Source: Blepharisma japonicum | Lineage: Eukaryota > Ciliophora > Heterotrichea > Heterotrichida > Blepharismidae | NCBI GenBank assembly: GCA_949751835.1 | Contig: CATKHK010000027.1 | Span: 186,001 to 250,000 of the forward strand | DNA: 64,000 bases | Direction: 5' to 3' | Shown here: positions 30,795 through 40,392 of the stretch, piece by piece | Layout: every line of letters starts with the position of its first letter | How positions within the stretch are numbered: position 1 is the first letter of the stretch | Program-made: the position numbers and the translations under genes | Notes under the pieces: generated by a model | The model's input: the letters and a program-made list of their open reading frames with translations, nothing else | Databases searched by the model: none | What the model was told of the DNA's origin: nothing

Positions 30795-33700
30795 TTAAGA
30801 TTTAATAATTTTTTTCTTATAAAAGGCGAGAACAAGCCTATCCCAACTAGGATCATCTTTGCTGACTTCAGAGTCATTATACTTCTCCCATCCGTTATCG
30901 CTATTCTTAGTAAATGCTATGAAATGAGACTCATAATAGCATATTGCTCCAAAAATTTGGTAAAAATCAGTTTCAATCCCTAATATATCTGGGATTACAC
31001 GACCATATCCACGGTCAGGCATATAAACTGTTAAAATGTTTGGCCAATCAATTTTTTCAGTTTCCAATATCATGTTACTCAATGTTCCACATCTTTCACA
31101 CATTAATTTATTGTTTCCTGAATAACAGCTCTTTTCTCTGGTAAGATTATTTAAAAAAATTTCCAAACTGTTCTGATAATTTTTTGGAATAATTACAAAA
31201 TTTGAAGATTCGCAGATTGGTGATTTATGAGATTTGAGTTCGCAAGTAAACGCTTGACTTTTAACAATTGCAAAAAGATTTGTTTCTTTAATCTTACCTG
31301 AGATAATAGAAAACAGTGTTTTTGCATCATTTGGAGATGCATCGATGTACTAAATAAATATTACCATTGAATACTCTTCTGAGATTATATCTTTAAACTT
31401 GCTTATATGTGGCATTATTATTTTCTCCGAAGCATTGCTATTCATTAATGATATAACTGAATTAAGGCTCTCTAATAATTTATCATCTTGGTTTTTAATT
31501 AATCATTTAGTAAATTCAATCGCGCTTCCTAATATTTGTATGACCGAGTTCATATAGGAAGTATTTCCTATATTAGGCAAGCCAGATTTACTATAATATT
31601 GATGTTTTTCTGGAATCCTTTGAATCTGAATGCTTGAAATCTGATCATAGTTCTCAAAACGTTGAACATTTGCACTACGTCTTGGTGGCGAATCAGTTCA
31701 AGAAAAATTTCTCGACTGTGAAGCTTGATATTTATTTGAATCTACAATTGGCTGCCTGATAATTTCAGACTTAATTTTTGCTATTTCTTCTTCAATTGTT
31801 TTTATTGGTCTAGCTAGACTAATCTTGATCTGTGCTATTTTCATTTTTGTTAAAGTTGTTGGTTTCTGATATAATTTCAAAGCCATTGTTAACTTGCTGC
31901 TCCAATTCACACAATTTTTTATATAAATCCTCACTTTTAATAAAAAGTTCTTCATATTCAAATTTTTTTTTAACTAAAAATTTATTCATAGCACTATTCT
32001 GATTCTTTATTTCTTCAATAGATCTATTTAGTTCATCTACTCTTGCACCGAATTCATTGTTAGCAGAATAAAGTTTACTGATATTGGCAATTTTAGATTG
32101 AAAATCATTTTTCACTTCATTTATTTCATTTTTAATACTTGCCTTGATCTCTTTATCGGCGTATTCTTTTAAGGTATTTTTAATTTCAATTATCACATCT
32201 CGATTTGCATATTTACTAATTGGTTTAATTTCAGATTCAATTGAGTTTATTTTTTCTTTTAGGATTCCAAGCTCTCCTTTTAATGCATGTAAATCAATTT
32301 CATACATTGAAATTTTTGACTCTTTCAATGATTTTAATTCAAGGTACAATTTATTTATTTTTTCATTCGCTTTGTCTATGGTTGGCTCAAGACTTTCACA
32401 TGCTCTTTTTTTCGCTTTCTCAATAATTGCCTCTTGATTGGCATAATTCTTTGAACCATCAAATTGCTCTAACTTTGAATCAAATTCTTTAGACTTCCCA
32501 GTCAAATGTTCTAATATATTTGGTAAACGTTCTAATAAATAGAAGCATTTTCTTTCTAAACTTTTAAGTGCCTCTTCAACTTCTTTCATTGCTTCTTTTT
32601 GCAGACTAGCATAATTAATTATAGATTTAGATAGATCTTCTTTGGCTTGTTGATATTTTAAAGACTCTTCTTTTTTATATAATTCTAAACTGTCACAAAT
32701 GTTATTTTCAATTGTTCTTTTTAATCTTGATTCCAAATCAGCGAAGCGCCTATCAATTAATATTTTTATATCCAAATTGTTTAAATCAGAATTTTTACTA
32801 AAATAGCTGTCTAATGGTTTATCGTCTTTGATTATCTGTTTAGGGCACTCTTTATTTTGTTTTTCGTTATTTATAATTTTTGAAATTATCTCTGTCTTAT
32901 ATTTGGATTCCTGCGCTAATGGTCTAGGAGGATTTGCATAATACCTATTTTTGGAGGATTCTTCTGAAGTTAGCCTTCCATTTGTTTTCATATTAAACTC
33001 AAGTGCTAATTTTTGAACTCTTCTAGCTTGCTCTGGTGTTGTTTTAACATCGCCAGCTATCAAAGATCTTTTCACCCTCATATAAACCAAAATTGTTGGA
33101 AAAGTGATATTAGGCTTTTCTATTAATATTAATTGACTGCTACTGCAATCATGCCACTGGTCATTAATTAAGCAAAAAGCTTGCATATCGCTAAAGATGG
33201 AAATTAGTTTATATTCGCCTCCGTAAATATTTCATTTTATTTGAGAATATCACTTTTGGAAATAAATAATATCTTTGAGGGAATTTGATGTACTTGGCAA
33301 ATTAGTACTTTCTATATGACAACTTATAAAAGTGCTTCAAGCCGGATCTCTTTTTCAAAATGCTTCAAATGTATCTAAAAGATTCTTATTTATCAGGTTG
33401 TCGAATTTTATTAGATCGTTGCTATCCAGCGTTTGACTTCTTGAAGGGCAGTCATTAGAATTATTCGATCAAGAATGGTGAAGCAATTTTTTATCTCCTT
33501 ATTCTTCATCTTTATTTCCATAACCTCTGCTTTCATAATCTTCACTATCACTAAAACATTCAGCCGCATTCATTACATCGTTATATTTAAAATCATCCAG
33601 ATATTATGCATCTTCTTTATCTAACCAATCTTCATATTCTCTAACTACTCGAGAATTTTCACTGCTATAGCCCAATTGTTCTTGACGGGCAAAAGGAGAC

Positions 33701-33937
33701 GAGGATATTTGATGTGAAAATGGCTTTTAGGGTTTTTATTGTTTGATTTTATTTTTTTTTCGTTTGGGTTTTTTCGTAGAATTTTCAGTTTTTCCCATGA
33801 CTTTCTCTTCTTGAAGCATTATTTATAATTTCATCGAAATCTTTATCATAAATTTGAAGTTTGAGGTTGTTGCGAAAGCTGTTATTATTGATTGCAGCAA
33901 CTATCCAGCACACAGTTCTTAAATTTGAAGTATTCAT
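30795..33937 (-). pseudogene. Ubiquitin-specific-protease-like gene with two domain remnants, decayed
   Basis: From the 5' end (ATG 33937): a Cys-box-like segment (NLRTVCWIVAAINNNSF), then TAA stops at 33749-33751, 33604-33606 and 33499-33501 and a frame change. Next is about 560 codons of open frame: the end of a first USP-like domain (YKLISIFSDMQAFCLINDQW), a long coiled coil, then a second USP domain. That domain has GLPNIGNTSYMNSVIQIL, where the catalytic Cys is Ser (codon 31557-31559), a CERC pair, and the His box YYESHFIAFTKNSDNGWEKY. A 15-nt intron lies at 31350-31364. Near 31820-31960 the frame shifts by one; a 16-nt GT...AG stretch could explain it, but it lacks the usual TAG end. 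The 3' two-thirds could still be expressed. Confidence 0.65.
31350..31364 (-). other. 15-nt intron in USP-like gene
   Basis: On the minus strand this reads GTAATATTTATTTAG. It contains the only in-frame TAG of the second USP domain, and removing it restores the domain. Confidence 0.8.
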
Positions 33938-34779
33938 ATTTATTTGATCTACAAATCTATATCTCAAACATATAAAAATTCTTTATGCTTTTTTTTTAAA
34001 TTAAAAATTATACTTTAGAAATAACCCTAAATTTTATTTTACCTTGCTTCTTAGTTAGTCGGCGAGCAAATTTACTTTAATTACTATTTTTTTGTAATTT
34101 TAAATATAAATTTATCAAAAATTATTCGAGGATTTAAATTAAGAATGTAATTATTTTTCAGAGCTAAACGTTTTAAAATTGATAAGAATCAACTAGGATA
34201 TGAATATAATTATAAAAGGCATAAGTCTAAATATGCTATCTTAAAATTTTTTTCTGCTTATCGTGAAAATTTTTATATAATTTTGTAAAGACCCAAATGA
34301 ATAGATTTGTTCTTGGTCCTTTCATATTAGAAAACAAGTCTTCTGGTTTGCATTCTATACAAGAAATACCCTTATACGGAGTGTGCTGAAGAAGACAAGC
34401 GTTAAATATAGGTAGGTATGATTTTAGCCTATAGATAAAGCATAGTAATTTTATACCTATAAAATTTTTTCTCGTTGTTTGTGCTTTAAAGTGATTGAAA
34501 ATATAAAATTGCATTTACTACAACAAAGAGGAAGGTAAAAATAAAACGTAGTTCCTTTTAAAGTCATCAACAGACCTGAAAAAAGATCACAGCTGACGAG
34601 CAAAAATATAAAATAAATAATAGAAGGCAGAGAGTCGTAAGATAAATTAAAAAGCTAGTCAGGTAAATACTGGTGTTAGTGTGTGAAAAGGCTTAGTCTT
34701 GTAAAACCAGTATTAAAAAATAGTTTCCTTAATTATTTAAACTTCTAATTTATTAAAAATAATGATTATTTTATCTTAA
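33938..34779. other. Region between USP remnant and right cassette arm
   Basis: AT-rich except for 34560-34735. A minus-strand frame at 34236-34514 (92 residues, with YLPIFNACLLQHTPYKGISC) has some coding character but no recognisable family. A perfect 9-bp inverted repeat, AATACTGGT at 34666-34674 and ACCAGTATT at 34706-34714, could form a hairpin with a 31-nt loop. Confidence 0.4.
34236..34514 (-). CDS. Possible small ORF, 92 residues
   Basis: An uninterrupted frame with mixed composition, three cysteines in CLLQHTPYKGISCIEC and a hydrophobic patch (FIGIKLLCFIYRL). No homologue is recognised and the surroundings are decayed, so it may be a gene fragment. Confidence 0.25.
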   Translation of the reverse strand: MQFYIFNHFKAQTTRKNFIGIKLLCFIYRLKSYLPIFNACLLQHTPYKGISCIECKPEDLFSNMKGPRTNLFIWVFTKLYKNFHDKQKKILR

Positions 34780-35073
34780 TTAATTTTTTTTATTTTTATC
34801 GTTTGCCAATTTTGCATTTCATTTATTATTAGTATCTTGAACACAATATCTAATATCTTCGTTTTTCAGGATGCAATCTAAAAAGAGCTTTATAATATAA
34901 TTTTCATTCCTTCTTATGCTATTTTTATAATTAATAGTTTCATTGTATTTATTTTTTGATTCTCTTAGATCTCTATGGTAGATTTCAGCCTGAATCTTCA
35001 TTAATTGGCTTGTAAGTAATGCACCAATAAGTAAGGCACCAGATTTAGAACTCTTTTTTGAAAATCTTGGCAT
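34780..35073 (-). CDS. Small membrane protein B, right cassette copy
   Basis: 97 residues from ATG 35073, reading a TGA at 34819-34821 as Trp, to TAA 34780-34782. It has the same plan as the left copy: MPRFSKKSSKSGALLIGALL, then a charged helix with IYHRDLRESKNKYN and a closing FLDCILKNEDIRYCVQ. The reading frame and the Trp TGA are kept in both copies although many codons differ, which suggests selection. The function is unknown. Confidence 0.65.
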
Positions 35074-35195
35074 TATAAACTTTAATTTTATAATAAAAAT
35101 AATTATTTATTAAGCCCCCTATTAATAAATGAAATTAAAACCTAAGTAGCTCAAGTTTTCATTTAATTATATTTTTATTTGTTTAATTTCTTTTT

Positions 35196-35552
35196 CTACA
35201 TGATATCTATATCTTCAGTTGTCAAACAAATTTCTTTATTAATTTCATGTTCTAAGCAGCAATTTAGAAACTTGTTATAAATTGCCATTTGATTTCGATG
35301 AGCCCTTAATTCTATTGCCTTTAGGCTTTGAAATAGCTGATTATATTTTTCTTTATTCTCCTGATGATGTTTATAATATTGTCTATATCTTCGTAGTACT
35401 ACGCATTCTGACAAAACTGCCCCTGACAATAAAAGGAATGAATATTTTTTCTTCTTGATTAATGATGAATTTGATACTTTGTTTACGTTTTTCTTGCAAA
35501 ATTTTGATAATTCATTGGCAACTGATTTTATGCAGCTTCAAAAATTATTCAT
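35196..35552 (-). CDS. Small membrane protein A, intact copy
   Basis: 118 residues from ATG 35552, with TGA at codon 5 read as Trp, to TAG 35196-35198. A short amphipathic start is followed by a basic patch (SLIKKKKY), a hydrophobic helix (SFLLLSGAVLSECVVL) and a charged helix (RRYRQYYKHHQENKEKYNQL), ending FLNCCLEHEINKEICL. The order (basic patch, hydrophobic helix, long helix, F-L-[ND]-C end) matches gene B, so A and B look like old tandem paralogues. No known family is recognised. Confidence 0.6.
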
Positions 35553-35784
35553 CTTAAATTTATTATGAAATTAAATATTAAATTATTTCTTATGTCAGAA
35601 TAAATATAAGTGTTAAAAAATAACTAAGTATCTCATAAACCAATTTATATTATGATCATTTGAAAAAGATAAAAAAGAGAAATAGTTTGATTTTTTACAA
35701 AATTTTTTTATGAGCCAAAAGAAATAAATTAATAATGCTATTAGACAAATCTCAATTAATAAAAATTATTCGGATTTACTTCAA

Positions 35785-36000
35785 AAAGTAGAGGATAATT
35801 TTTTAAAGCCAACAGAAATAAGAAAGGAGGATCAGGCTTTTAGGAAGTGAGCAAAAAAGTAAAATATTATTTAGGTTTCTTTTAGATATAATTCCTGTAT
35901 CAGAATGTTCGAAGTTCGTAGTTAGCTTTGGAAAAGAAAAATAGAGCCTGAAGAACACAGTCATCTAATGCAAGTAATGAAAGAGGAGAAAAAGATATTA
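35785..36000 (+). pseudogene. 3' fragment of the GAF gene, copy 2
   Basis: Aligns to about 29075-29275 of the GAF gene, including the stretch after its stop codon. It is broken by a TAG and small indels (LLDIIPVSE...SFGKEK then stop). No upstream GAF domain is present, so it is a partial duplication. Confidence 0.7.
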
Positions 36001-36096
36001 TTAAATTCTTACATAAATTTCTGTTGTTAAAATTTAGCCTATAATATAAAACAACTATAGAGTAAAACATTCATTTTTATTAATTATAAATTAATT

Positions 36097-36402
36097 ATGA
36101 ATTGGCTTATAAAATACCTGAAAGGATTCTATAAGATTAATAAGAGCAAACTCATAAATTTCAAATTAGAAGATTCAAAAGCATCAGATATAAATTCTTG
36201 TTGTATATTCGTCATTTTACTGGATGTAGGCGTCTTTTATCTTATCAAAAAGAATTATAATGACACAATACAGAAGTTTGAAGAAAATATTGAAAATTAT
36301 GAAAAAAAGCTGAAAGAGCTGAAATATGAAGAAGAAATTCAGTTTAAACATTCGGTTGTATTCAGTTCGTCATTTTATAATAACCTTAATAAAAGTAAAT
36401 AA
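36097..36402 (+). CDS. Small single-pass membrane protein C
   Basis: 101 residues from ATG 36097 to TAA 36400-36402. The N-terminal part (MNWLIKYLKGFYKINKSK) is amphipathic, followed by a hydrophobic helix (CCIFVILLDVGVFYLI) and a charged coil (NYNDTIQKFEENIENYEKKL). The layout resembles proteins A and B, but sequence similarity is not clear. It is the only intact member of three related copies here (see 36802 and 37320). The function is unknown. Confidence 0.5.
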   Translation: MNWLIKYLKGFYKINKSKLINFKLEDSKASDINSCCIFVILLDVGVFYLIKKNYNDTIQKFEENIENYEKKLKELKYEEEIQFKHSVVFSSSFYNNLNKSK

Positions 36403-36580
36403 TTTTAATAATAAAATAGCCCCCTTAAGGAAAGTGTAATAGATATTGTTGAAAATTTATACTATCGAGCTCAGTAGATTGGAAAGTAATGCTGTGAAAC
36501 TTGAAAGCGAGAAAAAACCAATTTTTTTCATTTGATTATTATGCACTTGATGTAAAATGAAATACAAATCATCTTCAATG

Positions 36581-36703
36581 TTAGCCTTAACTCCTGAAAC
36601 AGAAGATGTGTTTAAGTTTGAAGCAGCTTTGAAAGATAAAATAGAGCCTGAAGAAGGCAATCCTCTAATGCAGGTAATTAAAGGTGGAGAAAAAATAGAA
36701 TAA
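36581..36703 (+). pseudogene. 3' fragment of the GAF gene, copy 3
   Basis: Encodes LTPETEDVFKFE...MQVIKGGEKIE and then TAA, closely matching the last 40 or so codons of the GAF protein. The match continues into the 3' flank. The frame is intact, but the rest of the gene is missing. Confidence 0.7.
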
Positions 36704-36801
36704 TTAAATTCTTACATAAATTCCTATTTTTAAAATTAAGTGCCATACTATATAACAAATATAGAGTAAAATACTCATGCACTATTTATTATAAATTAAT
36801 T

Positions 36802-37110
36802 ATGACTTGGCCTGAAAGGTTTCCAAAGATCAATAAGAGCAAGCCTGTAATTATCAAATTAAAAGATGAAAAAGAGAAATCTGAAATATAGTTTATAAAC
36901 ACTGGTATCTATTAATCATTTTGTGAATATAAACGCGTGTTATCGAATCAAAGAAATTATAATAAACAATAAGGAAGTTTGAAGAAATTTTAAAAACAAT
37001 GAAGAAAAAAAAAACAGAAAGAGCAGAAAGAGCTGAAATATAAACAAAATTTAGTTTTCACATTCAGTTGTATTCAGTTCGCCATTTTATAATAATCTTT
37101 ATAAAAGTAT
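36802..37110 (+). pseudogene. Decayed copy of gene C
   Basis: Starts MTWPERFPKINKSKP and continues with several stops and frame changes. It lies about 705 bp after the intact copy and shares its upstream sequence (the GAF 3' fragment plus flank), so the pair is a tandem duplication of one unit. Confidence 0.65.
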
Positions 37111-37319
37111 TTTAATAATAAAAAATATATAAAAATTATTAACTATATAGTAAAAATATTCGTTTTAAATATTTTTATATATAATATTTTCAACTCTATT
37201 TAATTATAGCTTCAGCTCATTATATTATATATTTTTGCAGCTTTCTTTCTTAGCAACTTCATTTTATTATTTATTATGAAGAGGAGTGGAAATCTACTTA
37301 TTAAGCTAATAATTATAAT

Positions 37320-37517
37320 ATGGGTTGGTTAAAGGTCTACTTAAGAAATTTCTATCAAACTTTGACTAGGAGTAATGCCTACAAATCAAAACAATACCAA
37401 ACAAATTGAAATGATGATCAAATTATTGGCCTATTTATCAGGGTTTCTTGCATATTTTTTATTGGACTTAATATTCAGACTAGCATCTCTGCTCAAAAAA
37501 GCACAATTCCATGATAA
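37320..37517 (+). pseudogene. Third, truncated copy of gene C
   Basis: Encodes MGWLKVYLRNFYQTLTRSN, a Trp TGA, then a hydrophobic helix (GLFIRVSCIFFIGLNI) and a stop at 37515-37517. That is 65 residues against 101 in the intact copy. Bases after the stop still resemble the coiled part in broken frames. Confidence 0.5.
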
Positions 37518-38377
37518 AAAATCAAGAGAATTATTTAAAATATGATAACTATGAGAAGGCACTTTAAATTTCAGGAAGTGTTGGAAAGATAAAATGTATT
37601 AATTTTTTAATAATTCTATATTTTCCAAGCCAAATCAATTTGCAAACCAAATAAATAATGAAAACGGAAATAAACGATCTTCCAACACACAACTTTACAG
37701 TGCATCAGGCAGACTTTTGTCTCTTTTTAACGTCGATAAACACAAAAATAATTTAATTTATGAACGCTTCAAACCGCAAAGAGCCCAGCAGAATTCAATT
37801 AGAGATATAATCTGAAAAAAATTAAAATAAATTATCCGAAATATTGAAGTCAATAAATTTTTTTCTTGTAAAAATATCAAATCATAAAATAGTATCTTTG
37901 ATTATATTTACTACAATTAACTAACACTTTTAGCTCAATTATAATCGGGGCTTTATTAAACAATAAATATGAGAGCAAGCTGTATTAATGCATTTTTTTA
38001 AGCTCTCAAGCCGCAGCAATAAAATCTCACCCTCATTAATTCTTATAAGACTTATAAAGAGTATGACAGAGATTGAAGTTAAATATTATAATGAATATTT
38101 TGATAATTCGCACAGTATTCTTGTGTAGGACTCGGATGGAACTGTTTGCTATAAAGAAATACGAAAATCTGATTATTTTAAACTAGCCTCTTATTTGGGA
38201 AATCGAAAATATTAGTTATAAGTCCATCACCTATTGTATAAAATAAATTTAAATTGTTAAGTATTTTTCTCTCTTATATTTATCCATTAATAGCATTACA
38301 GCTAATTTTCAAAATTTTTATATTTACTTTTCATTTCAAAGAAAACTTACTTTGATAAGTCTGAGTCCTAAATTTTA
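37518..38377. other. Decayed coding remnants and spacer
   Basis: A 75-codon open stretch at 37603-37830 (FANQINNENGNKRSSNTQLY, one Trp TGA) has coding-like composition but no ATG start. Bases 38063-38215 encode MTEIEVKYYNEYFDNSHSIL and, after an in-frame TAG at 38126-38128, 29 more residues. Both look like leftovers of lost genes. Confidence 0.4.
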
Positions 38378-38821
38378 TTACTCAAGATTGAATTTATGCT
38401 GCTCAGAATTGAGATGGTTTTTATATCCCATATCATCAATTCTGACTAAACAATTCAGGCAAGTCAAGATTTTTGTTTGAGTTTTTCCATCTATATTATT
38501 CAGCTTAAACCTACTTCCATCATCTGCTACAAAAATTTCTCCTACACGGACTTCTTCAGGTATTTCAAAACTTATATTGGAGTCTTCATCGGCGACTTCT
38601 TCATCAGAATATTTATAAGAATCATCTGCAATATCTTTATCTATATCATTTTCTGAACTCTTACTGCTCAATTCTTCAACTGCTTGCTTTTTCATAATGA
38701 TTTTTCTTTGTGCTTCTTCCTTTTTTAGCCCTTTCACATACTCTATTAGCATTTTGGCTCGATAAATTTCGATTGTGCTGTCTTTTGAACTTTCTCTATC
38801 GTTGCAAGAACATGAACCCAT
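38378..38821 (-). CDS. N-acylated protein with C-terminal C2H2 zinc finger
   Basis: 147 residues from ATG 38821. It starts MGSCSC, a likely myristoylation and palmitoylation site. A basic helix and an acidic disordered stretch follow. The C-terminus carries one zinc finger of the U1/matrin kind (CLNCLVRIDDMGYKNHLNSE, then QH), with C-x2-C and H-x5-H spacing. A membrane anchor together with a nucleic-acid-type finger is an unusual pairing. The function is unknown. Confidence 0.65.
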   Translation of the reverse strand: MGSCSCNDRESSKDSTIEIYRAKMLIEYVKGLKKEEAQRKIIMKKQAVEELSSKSSENDIDKDIADDSYKYSDEEVADEDSNISFEIPEEVRVGEIFVADDGSRFKLNNIDGKTQTKILTCLNCLVRIDDMGYKNHLNSEQHKFNLE

Positions 38822-39512
38822 ACTATTTTTTAAGAAAAATTTATATATCTTAGGTCCGATAAGTTGTGTTAATGATATATTATCCTCAAGTATTCTAATT
38901 TGTTTTATTCACCTCTAAGGTGTATTAGCATATGCTTTTGAGATTAAAAGAATGAAAGAAGAAGATGGCTATATGGAAAGCGGATAATATTTATATAAAT
39001 ATAGTTAAATGGAAAATTCTAAAAAAAGTGTTATAATGAAGTTAATGAGCAAGTTAAAATATAATTAAAAAATTAATTTCATAGAAGGATTATAGAAAAT
39101 ACAATTTTTCTTAAGTCTCACAATGCTAATCTAACTACTGAAGCCAATTATTCAGCTGACACTATAAAAGTTATTAAAAGTATTGGATTTTGAAACTTAT
39201 AATTTTACTTAGAGCTTTTATATTGCTAAAAAGCACTTGAAGAATCGAATTTGCCATTTTTGGAAACAAATCAAATCCCGTTGACAACTGCTGTTGATCT
39301 TCTGAGCTTGCCAATTTGAAGAGCTAGTACGACTAAAACTTGCAAATTCAATGTCTATGTAGTTTGTAAGACCTATCATGCATAACCCAAGGACTAAGAG
39401 TAATCAGTATATATAAAAAAGGCTTTGGAGAAAATTTTTATATCTAAAATCGCTCAATGATCAATCCAGCAGGTAATTTATATATGTAAATAAATTAGCA
39501 TTATATAATAAC
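38822..39512. other. Intergenic, about 690 bp
   Basis: AT-rich, with a slightly more mixed stretch at 39270-39410. No frame, tRNA or convincing hairpin is seen. Confidence 0.45.
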
Positions 39513-40197
39513 TTAACTTGCTTTCATATATACCAAAAACATCAGGCAAGCAGTAAGCAAAACCATAATTCCATATACAATAAGTTTATTTTGTATAGCT
39601 CTTCTTTGCATCAGTGATACCAAGCGGTTACCTTTGGTAAGATTTTCATTCACATCCCTATTCCTTTGAATTGACCTTTGAATAGTTTCACGCTGATTTT
39701 TCAGCTCTGAAAGTGCTTCAATTGAAGAATTTTCAGCTTCAAGAGCATATTTTTTAGCTTCAAAAATCATTCCTTCTTGCTGCATAAACAAGCTATTTGC
39801 TCCCAAAAGCCTTTCTTTTTGCTCATTATTGTTTTTCTACATAAATCTTTACTTTATTCAAGCTTGTTCCCATCAGCATTTCTTTTGATTTCTGATCACT
39901 GATAATAGCTTGCTCTTGTCTTACTTGTCTTTTTGCTACATCTAAATCATTTCTAAATCTTCTAATTTCCTGCTGCAAAGACTGTCTTGAGCTTGCAGGC
40001 ATCATAGAGGTTTCAATTTCCATTTGTCTTAGCTATATGATTTTTACGCATTTCTCGGCTTCTATTATATCTTTTTCTATTTTACTTATCATTGACCCAT
40101 TATTTTCTTGACTTTGGAATTGTGATTGTAGTTCTGATTTGATTAGGTTCATATAATCACAGAAATCCTTTTCAAAACTCAAAAATAACTCAGACAT
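39513..40197 (-). CDS. VTI1: Vti1-like Qb-SNARE
   Basis: 217 residues once a 15-nt and a 16-nt intron are removed. The N-terminal half is a helical bundle (EAEKCLRQMEIETSMMPASS recalls Vti1 Habc). A SNARE heptad region follows (LKNQRETIQRSIQRNRDVNE, LTKGNRLVSLMQRR), and a C-terminal anchor (KLIVYGIMVLLTACLMFLVY). The tail order N-R-x-V-S-L-M-Q-R-R-A-I-Q-N-K matches Vti1 closely. It would act in Golgi, endosome and vacuole fusion. Confidence 0.85.
39837..39852 (-). other. 16-nt intron in Vti1-like gene
   Basis: On the minus strand this reads GTAAAGATTTATGTAG. It joins N-K to K-N-N-N-E-Q-K-E and avoids the TAA that follows if it is retained. Confidence 0.85.
40033..40047 (-). other. 15-nt intron in Vti1-like gene
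   Basis: On the minus strand this reads GTAAAAATCATATAG, between codons for E-A-E-K-C and L-R-Q-M. It holds an in-frame stop if not removed. Confidence 0.85.
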
Positions 40198-40392
40198 TTT
40201 ATTTTTCTGAGACTTTAAATCACTACAATAAATATCAAGCTCATAAATGCGTTTAGAATTGTAATCTTTACTCTTGATGAGGGAACAAATTTATGTATAA
40301 GAGAGGGAGAAAATAGGAGAAAATGATATAGCAATTTATATAGAATATATAGAATAAAAATTTAATAAAATTTAGGAATTATAAAATAAATC

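Larger units (their letters stand above)
34780..35622 (-). repeat. Right arm of inverted cassette repeat
   Basis: Inverted copy of 29648-30436. It includes the gene A upstream region, gene A, the spacer with the shared 35-nt block at 35101-35135, and gene B. Similarity stops just after the gene B stop codon and about 70 bp upstream of gene A. Confidence 0.85.

Noticed and set aside
31905-31920. 16-nt intron GTGTGAATTGGAGCAG in the USP-like gene
   Set aside because: It would fix the frame, but it lacks the TAG end and GTA/GTGA start of the other introns and interrupts good coiled-coil sequence; a frameshift is as likely.
29648-35622. A transposon with terminal inverted repeats
   Set aside because: The arms are inverted, but each carries genes, and no transposase, integrase or reverse transcriptase is found inside.
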